Below, in pieces: positions 1-5,506 of a stretch of DNA of 21,175 bases. Every line of letters starts with the position of its first letter. Position 1 is the stretch's first letter. Location: positions 1-21,175 of the IMG/VR virus record IMGVR_UViG_3300036715_001483; one strand, written 5' to 3'. Made by a program: the position numbers and the translations under genes. Origin of the DNA: a virus. The notes below the pieces were generated by a model that saw only the letters and a list, made by a program, of their open reading frames with translations, made no database searches and had not been told where the DNA came from.

Positions 1-651
1 CAGTTAATCTGTAAGGGTGACATTGCCTATGTCAGCGAATACTCAAAGTTTGAATACTTGCTTATCAACGGTGACTTGGGTGACCAACTGTTTGGTTCTG
101 ATTTTTATCAGCAGGTTGATATGAAGTTGGGTAATCAGCGGCTTTATGATGCTGACTATCAAGCTACATTCATTGACTATCAGGTTCAATCAGGCTGTTC
201 TATCGCTGCAGCGGAAACAATCTTTGAACGATATGCACCGATTGTTGATGAAGCTCCATTTGGGGTTCATAACTTTGTTGACTTTGCATGGTGGTTGAAT
301 TTTACACAGAAGTGGCAAAGTGTTCGTCTACGGTATATGCTTCATGTACCAACAGAGAAGCGTAAGTTTGTGTTAGAACGCATGTATCCCTTCTTTGAGC
401 ACCCGTTGCTTCAAGAGTGGGCCATTGCAGCACCAACAGAGGCAAAAATTGACGGTTCGATTGAGACCTATAAGCTTAGCATTCGTAAGTTTATCACTCA
501 GTTCGGTAGTGAGGACTTCCTCGTACGTCGAAAGGTTTGGAGTCAAGTCAACATCCTGTTGTTTGACAACATCGGGTATGGTGGCGTTTTAGCCGATCTA
601 TCTGATTCTGATAGCAATATAGACGCATTGAATGCTGTCCGTAGTAAATAA
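1..651 (+). CDS. Asparagine-synthase-like protein, C-terminal part (5' end outside window)
   Basis: The frame is open from base 1, so the start lies upstream and only the last 216 residues are visible. They resemble the C-terminal amidotransferase (AsnB) synthetase domain. N-G-D-L-G-D-Q-L-F-G at window codons 23-32 matches the S-G-E-G-(A/S)-D-E-(L/I)-F-G loop of asparagine synthetases. PFFEHPLLQEWA at codons 130-141 matches the family's R-x-P-F-L-D-h-x-L-x-E-x-A motif, and the following K158, R162 and RRK at 176-178 fit its K..LR....RKK tail. In the family this domain adenylates aspartate or another carboxylate and then transfers ammonia. The substrate here is unknown and need not be aspartate. 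The N-terminal PP-loop and any glutaminase domain are out of view. The next gene starts 29 nt downstream, so co-transcription is possible. Assignment to the superfamily is fairly secure; the exact reaction is not. Confidence 0.65.
   Translation, partial: QLICKGDIAYVSEYSKFEYLLINGDLGDQLFGSDFYQQVDMKLGNQRLYDADYQATFIDYQVQSGCSIAAAETIFERYAPIVDEAPFGVHNFVDFAWWLNFTQKWQSVRLRYMLHVPTEKRKFVLERMYPFFEHPLLQEWAIAAPTEAKIDGSIETYKLSIRKFITQFGSEDFLVRRKVWSQVNILLFDNIGYGGVLADLSDSDSNIDALNAVRSK
643..650 (+). promoter_or_regulatory. Candidate late promoter box AGTAAATA
   Basis: The box matches 6 of 8 positions of the T4 late consensus TATAAATA, with the TAAATA core intact, and overlaps the stop codon of the preceding gene. 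It lies 30 nt before the ATG at 681, a spacing shared by several other boxes in the window. The mismatched first two bases keep confidence low. Confidence 0.3.
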
Positions 652-680
652 GACAGAAAATCCACTTTAGGAGACCCAAC

Positions 681-1283
681 ATGTTCGTTACTATTGAGAC
701 CCTTACACGTCCATCACTGGATGTTAAGTTCCCGACGGTTCATCTCGAAGGTGACCTCGGTGCTGCACTTACTGAGCAAGCAAACGCCCGTAAGACCAGT
801 GCAGCTTGGGTTGGTGCGTCGTTTGAGAAGAGTGAAGACGGCCTGACCGCTGTGATCACCAATATCTGGACTGACAAGGCTGGTAAAGATGAATTCGTTC
901 GTAATCATCCTGAGATTGTTAAGCGTGCAGCTGATCTGCGTGATGAATACATGAAGGCTAACGGTATTACCAGCACTATTAGTGCTCAAGTTGAAAACAT
1001 GACTCTTGCAAATGCAAATGCACGTTTGATTAACGCTCGTGAACGTAGCAAGAGGGTAACTGCTGCACGTCTTGCTCGTGCTGCCAAGGCTGCAAAGGCT
1101 GCTGCTGATGCAAAGGCTGCCTCGACTGCTACGACTGCTACGACTGCTACGACTGCTACGACTGCTGCCAATACGACTGCTGCCAATACGACTGCTGCCA
1201 ATACGACTGCTGTCAATACGACTGCTGCCAATACGACTGCTACGACTGCTACGACTGCTACGACTGCTACGACTGCTGCATAA
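681..1283 (+). CDS. Hypothetical protein with Ala/Lys-rich segment and Thr/Ala/Asn tandem-repeat tail
   Basis: This 200-aa protein starts at an ATG preceded by a good AGGAG site (668-672). Residues 1-107 look like an ordinary folded domain of mixed composition, with predicted helices around the DEFVRNHPEIVKRAADLRDEY stretch. Residues about 108-147 are Ala/Lys/Arg-rich and likely a basic helix. Residues 148-199 are a low-complexity tail built from TTA and ANTTA units encoded by nearly identical DNA repeats. I do not recognise the family. The tail could be a spacer or an exposed virion-surface arm; the preceding late-promoter-like box weakly favours a structural or late role. A strong terminator follows 18 nt after the stop. 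A long antisense ORF across the repeat exists only because the repeat lacks stops on both strands. Confidence 0.75.
   Translation: MFVTIETLTRPSLDVKFPTVHLEGDLGAALTEQANARKTSAAWVGASFEKSEDGLTAVITNIWTDKAGKDEFVRNHPEIVKRAADLRDEYMKANGITSTISAQVENMTLANANARLINARERSKRVTAARLARAAKAAKAAADAKAASTATTATTATTATTAANTTAANTTAANTTAVNTTAANTTATTATTATTATTAA
1122..1277 (+). repeat. In-frame tandem repeat array (9-mers flanking 15-mers)
   Basis: The order is one variant 9-mer (TCGACTGCT), four ACGACTGCT units, five 15-mers of the form GCCAATACGACTGCT, then four more ACGACTGCT units. The fourth 15-mer has one change (GTC for GCC at 1212-1214, Ala to Val). All units are multiples of three, so gain or loss of units changes tail length without breaking the frame. 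Near-identity at the nucleotide level, including third positions, indicates recent expansion or homogenisation. Confidence 0.95.
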
Positions 1284-1286
1284 ATA
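1279..1286 (+). promoter_or_regulatory. Candidate late promoter box CATAAATA
   Basis: It matches 7 of 8 positions of the T4 late consensus and overlaps the stop codon of the repeat-tail gene. Transcription would begin around 1293, immediately before the terminator hairpin at 1301-1330, and read into the cupin gene. The same octamer lies upstream of the gene starting at 4005 on the other strand. Confidence 0.3.
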
Positions 1287-1300
1287 TTAGGCAACTTGCC

Positions 1301-1330
1301 AAAAGCCCGTGCAAATTGCACGGGCTTTTT
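1301..1330 (+). terminator. Rho-independent terminator
   Basis: A perfect 12-bp stem (AAAAGCCCGTGC at 1301-1312 with GCACGGGCTTTT at 1318-1329), loop AAATT, is followed by one more T. It lies just after the repeat-tail gene and ends 14 nt before the cupin ATG. The A-run on the left makes it potentially bidirectional, but no opposing gene needs it. Confidence 0.9.
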
Positions 1331-1344
1331 CATTTGGAGATCAT

Positions 1345-2007
1345 ATGGATATTAAACAAGCCGATATCGAAAAACTCTTTGGTGTCAAATACTACCAACC
1401 CGGAACCCCCGTTCACGTGACATCTGATGCACATGACATGTATCGTTTCGATGCATATCATGGTGTAAATTCAGTAGAAGTCGAAAGTGGTGATTGTGCA
1501 TTCACTGTTGATGAGGAGCTTTCAATTGCTTCACTAATTCGTGGACCGGTTGATTTTACAAGCCCCCACTTTACAGTCGTTGTACGTGGTTATGCACCTG
1601 CAAACAAATGGTCATCGCTTGAAGGTGGAATGATTCTCCCATATGTTAATGGCTGTTCAACCCGTCAGGTCTTCCCGCCTGAGCGTCCTGGTGATCCAAC
1701 TCTTCAGTTGCTTACTATTCCACCTTACTCTTCGGAGCAAGCACATCATATTCACTCAACCGTGCGCGTCGTACATGTGTTGAAAGGCCGTGGTTTCAGC
1801 GTAGTGGGAATGAATGATATGTCCATCCGTCAAGAGCTGTTACCTGGTATGACAGCTGTGTTTGAGAAGATGTGCCCACATCACTTTGAAACTGAGGGTG
1901 AAGCATTGGTTGTAATGCCTGTGCATATTTGGTCCGCACCTCCTAATGGGATTGAAAATAATCATCCGATGTTCAACGGCACCTTTTTGATGAATCAAGG
2001 GACCTGA
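1345..2007 (+). CDS. Cupin-fold protein
   Basis: The chosen start is ATG 1345, with GGAG at 1336-1339. An upstream GTG at 1309 would lie inside the terminator stem and is rejected. The product is 220 aa. The centre has a cupin-like pattern: TIPPYSSEQAHHIHS, then a turn VLKGRG, then a second motif around LLPGMTAVFEKMCPHHFETEG. The H-x-H and the later H-H are plausible metal ligands; the Glu usual in cupin motif 1 is not evident. Cupins include dioxygenases, isomerases and sugar or amino-acid binding proteins, so the family name gives no reaction. A metabolic link with the upstream asparagine-synthase-like gene is possible, but the terminator between them argues for separate control. Fold assignment is moderate; function unknown. 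Confidence 0.6.
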   Translation: MDIKQADIEKLFGVKYYQPGTPVHVTSDAHDMYRFDAYHGVNSVEVESGDCAFTVDEELSIASLIRGPVDFTSPHFTVVVRGYAPANKWSSLEGGMILPYVNGCSTRQVFPPERPGDPTLQLLTIPPYSSEQAHHIHSTVRVVHVLKGRGFSVVGMNDMSIRQELLPGMTAVFEKMCPHHFETEGEALVVMPVHIWSAPPNGIENNHPMFNGTFLMNQGT

Positions 2008-2011
2008 TTTT

Positions 2012-2019
2012 CCTAAATA
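2012..2019 (+). promoter_or_regulatory. Candidate late promoter box CCTAAATA
   Basis: It carries the TAAATA core with mismatched first two bases and lies 28 nt before the putative holin ATG. A late promoter is expected here because lysis genes are expressed late. The spacing agrees with the boxes at 643, 4036 and 12344. Confidence 0.3.
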
Positions 2020-2047
2020 GTTCAAGCAATTACTTGCAGGAGCTATT

Positions 2048-2548
2048 ATGGAAACAGGACTACTGTACACAATCAACGATTTTGCCAATGAAGGGGCATT
2101 CATCATTGCGGCATTCATCGGTGGTCTTGCCCACTACCTGAAGAAGATGTTGCGTGGTGAAACAGCGGTTGCAATGCATGAGTGGTTTGGTGCTGCTAAC
2201 TTGCCAGCTACTATCTACACGGGTATCGTGTTCTTTTTTGTAATCGTAGGTGCACTTGCCGGTGGGATCGTTGATGCTAATACCTCATTTTGGGCTGCAT
2301 TGTATACCGGTTTTGCAACCGGCTTTGCGGTTGATGCAGGCTTTAACTCTGACGGCTCATTAACTTCGCAGCTGAACACTATTAAGGCTGAGACTGGTGA
2401 GCTGATGTTTGGTAGTCAGGCTGCTACCAAGGTGGTATCTAAAAATCCAACAGGCTTACCATCATTTCAGCCTATTGCTCAGGAATCAACTGATGTTGCA
2501 CAAACACAGTTAACGGGTAAGATAAAGGTTGTGATTAAGCGCCGTTAA
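2048..2548 (+). CDS. Putative holin-like membrane protein
   Basis: This 166-aa protein starts at ATG 2048 after GCAGGAG. It has about three hydrophobic segments: residues 16-29 (GAFIIAAFIGGLAH, followed by a basic KKMLR turn), about 56-78 (IYTGIVFFFVIVGALAGGIV) and about 81-97 (FWAALYTGFATGFAV). The tail from about 100 is soluble and ends in basic KIKVVIKRR. The holin call rests on these membrane segments and on the position directly before an i-spanin/o-spanin pair, not on recognised sequence similarity. The C-terminal tail is long for a small holin, so another phage membrane protein is possible. The next gene starts 30 nt later with its own AAGGAG site. Confidence 0.55.
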   Translation: METGLLYTINDFANEGAFIIAAFIGGLAHYLKKMLRGETAVAMHEWFGAANLPATIYTGIVFFFVIVGALAGGIVDANTSFWAALYTGFATGFAVDAGFNSDGSLTSQLNTIKAETGELMFGSQAATKVVSKNPTGLPSFQPIAQESTDVAQTQLTGKIKVVIKRR

Positions 2549-2578
2549 TCGGCCACTTGGCAGAAAGGAGCATACTAT

Positions 2579-3034
2579 ATGTTAAGTATTGCATGGTTAG
2601 CCTTTAGAGACACTGTTGGGAAGCTGCTCAAGGATTGGCGTATCATCGCGTTGATCCTTGTCGGTATTATTGTGGCACTGATTTATGTAAAGATTTACGT
2701 TTTACAGCACAAGCTTACAAAGGCACAGGATGCCGTGCTTGTTGAGCAACAGCATTCACAAGCATTGCAGACAAACTTAAACCAGGCTGTTAAGATCAAC
2801 GAGGAGAATGCCGTTGTGATTACTCAGCTGCAAACAGATAAGCAAAATGTGTTGGCATCTGTTAACAAGCTTAATACTGAGCTTCAACGAACCAGCAATA
2901 ATGTCAATCAGATCAAGGATCGAATCAATGCGTTAACGGTTGCTCCTACACAACTTACACCTTACTTGTCTGAAGCAGTCAAGGGTGTACAAGAGCTACG
3001 CGATGCTGAAGCTCAATCGGAGGACAAGAAATGA
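2579..3034 (+). CDS. Rz: i-spanin (Rz-like), inner-membrane lysis protein
   Basis: The 151-aa protein has a cytoplasmic N-terminus, one strongly hydrophobic segment at about residues 22-43 (IIALILVGIIVALIYVKIYVL), and a long periplasmic helical region rich in Gln, Asn, Lys and Leu (about 45-130) suited to coiled-coil formation. This is the usual architecture of Rz-type i-spanins, which join an outer-membrane lipoprotein to fuse the two membranes in the last step of lysis. Its stop overlaps the start of the downstream lipoprotein gene by ATGA. An AAGGAG site precedes the ATG. Architecture and gene order make the call good despite low sequence conservation in this family. Confidence 0.8.
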   Translation: MLSIAWLAFRDTVGKLLKDWRIIALILVGIIVALIYVKIYVLQHKLTKAQDAVLVEQQHSQALQTNLNQAVKINEENAVVITQLQTDKQNVLASVNKLNTELQRTSNNVNQIKDRINALTVAPTQLTPYLSEAVKGVQELRDAEAQSEDKK

Positions 3035-3345
3035 AAAAGCTGCTTATTGCCTTTATGGCTTTATCATTGTCTGGCTGTGCACACTTCCTTTGTAAAGAGC
3101 CGGATCAAATTGTCAAATACAAGTACATTGTAACAACGGTACCTGATGACTTATTAACCATCCCGGCTCCGATCTATAAAATTGACCCTACAAAGGCAAC
3201 TGATAAAGAAACAGGTCTGTGGATGATAGATTCAGAGCGTAGAGCTATTGAGATTGAGAAAAAGCTGAAGCAAATCAAAGAGCTGCAAGATAAGCAACTA
3301 CAAGATATGAAAAAGCTACCGGCTGATGATGTGATCACCAAATAA
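3031..3345 (+). CDS. Rz1: o-spanin (Rz1-like) lipoprotein
   Basis: The 104-aa protein has a classic lipoprotein signal: K2-K3, a hydrophobic core, and the lipobox L13-S14-G15-C16, predicting acylation of Cys16 and outer-membrane anchoring. The mature part has a short Pro-containing stretch (IPAPIYKIDP) and a charged helix rich in Lys, Glu and Gln (about 66-95) that could pair with the Rz coiled coil. The start overlaps the Rz stop by 4 nt and is served by GGAGG inside the Rz gene. It is a separate-overlapping arrangement, not the fully embedded one of lambda. The stop codon lies inside the terminator stem. The lipoprotein implies a Gram-negative host. Confidence 0.8.
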   Translation: MKKLLIAFMALSLSGCAHFLCKEPDQIVKYKYIVTTVPDDLLTIPAPIYKIDPTKATDKETGLWMIDSERRAIEIEKKLKQIKELQDKQLQDMKKLPADDVITK

Positions 3346-3371
3346 GAAAGGCACCTTTCGGTGCCTTTCTT
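3344..3371. terminator. Bidirectional terminator between convergent operons
   Basis: A perfect 12-bp stem (AAGAAAGGCACC at 3344-3355 with GGTGCCTTTCTT at 3360-3371) with a 4-nt loop TTTC has A-rich and T-rich flanks on both sides. It can terminate the + strand lysis cassette and the - strand oxygenase-like gene. The stop codon of the o-spanin gene (3343-3345) and that of the opposing gene (3370-3372) both sit in the base of the stem. Confidence 0.9.
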
Positions 3372-4005
3372 ATACTACATCATTAAACCAGGTTCGCATG
3401 TCACCTGGGAAGTTCTTCGGGTCATAGAGCCAAAGACCGTCAGCACAGATATGGAATCGAACAAGCTGCAGCTCACCTACTTGGATAGAGGTAGTCAGTG
3501 AGATGAAACGTTCACAAGCTGGATACACTACCATTGTACCGACTTGCGGTTGGAAGCCAAAGTTATAGACAGGAAACTCGAGCTTGCCGCCGTAGACATG
3601 CTTCTTAAGGTCAAACGGTGGGGCATCATTGAAGTCCTTCAACCAAATAACCCCTGTCAGGTCACGGTCATTCACACGAATCCACTTCTTGCGCTTGTAG
3701 ACAGCATTTTCACAATGCGGTTGCTCTGCCATTTGCCCATTAGTAACTGGGAATTGCTGGAACACCAAGCGTTCAGTTCCCCTGTACTTGATGCCAAAGT
3801 GCTTTTCAATCTGAGGGATGTACTGTTTGATTACGTTGAACAACGTAGTCTCATGTTCCTTATGCTGACGAGCTACTGGTTGTGCAACCCCATCTTCATC
3901 TACAGAGGGTTGCACTCTAAGATCAGCTGCAATCTTGTAGCAGAGATCGGCGTCAACCACATGTTGAAATACTAGAAAGGGTGATTTGCTTGCTTGTTCT
4001 GTCAT
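3370..4005 (-). CDS. Divergent 2OG-Fe(II)-oxygenase-like protein
   Basis: The 211-aa protein resembles the double-stranded beta-helix core of prolyl-4-hydroxylase-type oxygenases. It has an N-terminal helical part, then QPHCENA with H97-x-E99 in place of the HxD iron motif, then LTGVIWLKDFND, GGKLEFPVYNFGFQPQVG and a TMVVYP strand typical of the family's GG.L.F...P..G.lv.FP segment. In the last motif, where family members have H...V...G.R, I read S169 and L179 (FISLTTSIQVGELQL), so the distal iron His and the 2OG-binding Arg appear absent. It may be inactive, use other ligands, or only share the fold. It is transcribed alone from a likely CATAAATA promoter and ends in the shared terminator. 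Fold call moderate, catalysis uncertain. Confidence 0.55.
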   Translation of the reverse strand: MTEQASKSPFLVFQHVVDADLCYKIAADLRVQPSVDEDGVAQPVARQHKEHETTLFNVIKQYIPQIEKHFGIKYRGTERLVFQQFPVTNGQMAEQPHCENAVYKRKKWIRVNDRDLTGVIWLKDFNDAPPFDLKKHVYGGKLEFPVYNFGFQPQVGTMVVYPACERFISLTTSIQVGELQLVRFHICADGLWLYDPKNFPGDMRTWFNDVV

Positions 4006-4035
4006 GTGCTATCCGTATGAATATGATGGTCAGTT

Positions 4036-4043
4036 TATTTATG
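4036..4043 (-). promoter_or_regulatory. Candidate late promoter box CATAAATA
   Basis: Read on the - strand it matches 7 of 8 positions of the T4 late consensus and lies 30 nt before the ATG at 4005. It sits in the loop of a short inverted repeat (GGTCA at 4028-4032, TGACC at 4042-4046). It is the only promoter-like signal in the short gap after the preceding - strand gene. Confidence 0.45.
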
Positions 4044-4057
4044 ACCGTACATTATCA

Positions 4058-5506
4058 TTACTCTTCCTCTACTTCAATGTTGCTTGGGTTTGTTGCTATC
4101 ACCTGTGTACCGTCGGCATTGTATACTAACACCGGCAATCCGATCATTTTTAACAGGTTGCGACCGATAAGGGCCTCATACTTCATACCTGCACGGTCAG
4201 TGATGGTAAATTCCACCTGGTTGTAACGCTTACCACGGAAGACTACATCAAGCTTGATCACAGGCCGTGCATTCTTACCATGGGCATTGCGAATCTTGAT
4301 CTGGCGATCGATTGGCACCTTGTAGGTAATTTCACCACGAGTAAAGCGAATCCAATTATTCAGCTCCTCAACCTTGTCAACATGCAGGCTAGAGTATGCG
4401 GCACCTGTGTCAACACGGGCTTCAATGTCACCGTTTGTTAAGCGCACGATAGTCAATTTTTCAACATCGGTCAACGGTGCATCTGGGGATGTAGGCCCTT
4501 GCCCGGTTTGCTCAGGTTCAGCAATTTCAATGTCTGGGTCACCAGGAACTGGGTTACCGGGTGCAACATTGCTATCAAGCGTTGCACAGAATTCAACAAC
4601 CATCTTTGCAAGGTCGCGCTCACCTTCCCAGTCTTTTTGAATTGCTTCAAGGCCCGGGGAACCGTTAACCTCTAGGACGATGATCTCGTCGCCGACCATG
4701 ATATAATCGATAGCACAGAAACGACAACCAAACAGGTCAACAATCTTACGTCCGATCGCAAGTTCTTCTTCAGACGGTTCATACTTTTGCGTAGTGGAAC
4801 CGAGATGCGAGTTGGTACGGAACTCATCCTTCTCTTTAGGTTGCATGCGGAGGTTTGCTGCAAGCATCTCTTCACCGATCATGATGATCCGAGCTGACTT
4901 GTCATGCTCGATGAACTCTTGCAGCATAATCTGTACATCCTGTGCAATGAATGCTTGTGCAACAGATATTAAGGATGAACGGCTATCTACCTTCATCACA
5001 CCGATGCCATGGGTACCACGCAAGGTCTTGACGATCATTGGGAACTTCAAGTTACCTTCAGCTTCAGCAAGCTTCAGTGCCGGTTCAAGCATATTAGCCG
5101 ATCCTACGGCCATGCTCCATGGTGTACGAATGCCGGCGTTGTTCAGCACAACTTGGGAACCGAGCTTGTCATTACACAGCGCCATGGATTCTGCTGAATT
5201 TAACATGCAACCGCCATGAAGCTCCAAACGACGCAGGACCCCTAACTTGTATTCTAAATCATGTTCGTTCAGGCGTGGAATGCACACATAAGGTGTCTCC
5301 AACTGGATGAGTTTAGGCTCCTCACCTTCCTCGTGGCAGGTCTGAAATACTACTTTTGAGGCTGCATCCTTTGTTGTCGATTGCTCAATGAGAGCTGTTT
5401 TTGTAATGTCTACGATTTGTGCTTCATGATTCAGCTCTTCGGCGTGCTTAACAAAGAGTGCAGCGATCTCACTTTTAGGTTCAGCGGTAATGATAAACAA
5501 CTTCAT
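4058..5506 (-). CDS. Fusion: RimK-like ATP-grasp ligase + retropepsin-like protease (DUF785/RimB type)
   Basis: This 482-aa protein has two recognisable parts. Residues 1-305 are a RimK-type ATP-grasp ligase: N-terminal Rossmann-like strand, PMIVKTLRGTHGIGV (155-170, K160 and the Gly-rich loop for ATP), QEFIEHD (196-202), and the metal-binding triad region CAIDYIM...VLEVNGSPGLE (D267, E279, N281). A Pro-rich linker (about 315-345) leads to residues 350-475, which match the retropepsin-like family once called Zn_protease or DUF785: ARVDTGAAYSSLH with the D366-T-G-A motif, and TDRAGMKYEALIGRNLL. RimK adds glutamates to the C-terminus of ribosomal protein S6 in bacteria, and the partner protease RimB trims such tails. 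Here a writer and a possible eraser appear in one chain. It starts by ATGA overlap with the upstream gene and has GGAG nearby. The substrate is unknown. Confidence 0.85.
   Translation of the reverse strand: MKLFIITAEPKSEIAALFVKHAEELNHEAQIVDITKTALIEQSTTKDAASKVVFQTCHEEGEEPKLIQLETPYVCIPRLNEHDLEYKLGVLRRLELHGGCMLNSAESMALCNDKLGSQVVLNNAGIRTPWSMAVGSANMLEPALKLAEAEGNLKFPMIVKTLRGTHGIGVMKVDSRSSLISVAQAFIAQDVQIMLQEFIEHDKSARIIMIGEEMLAANLRMQPKEKDEFRTNSHLGSTTQKYEPSEEELAIGRKIVDLFGCRFCAIDYIMVGDEIIVLEVNGSPGLEAIQKDWEGERDLAKMVVEFCATLDSNVAPGNPVPGDPDIEIAEPEQTGQGPTSPDAPLTDVEKLTIVRLTNGDIEARVDTGAAYSSLHVDKVEELNNWIRFTRGEITYKVPIDRQIKIRNAHGKNARPVIKLDVVFRGKRYNQVEFTITDRAGMKYEALIGRNLLKMIGLPVLVYNADGTQVIATNPSNIEVEEE

Noticed and set aside
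1122-1277. CRISPR-like array
   Set aside because: Units are 9 and 15 nt, contiguous, coding and without spacers.
986-1333. 115-codon - strand ORF across the repeat region
   Set aside because: It is a Val/Ala mirror image of the tandem repeat and lacks a ribosome site; the + strand frame has a proper start and a folded N-terminal domain.
1309-1344. Earlier GTG start for the cupin gene
   Set aside because: It lies inside the terminator stem with no ribosome site; ATG 1345 has GGAG at proper spacing.
5471-5506. Capsid-targeting peptide on the ATP-grasp fusion (MKLFIITAEP)
   Set aside because: It is the first beta strand of the RimK-type fold, and T-A-E does not fit the I/L-x-E rule.
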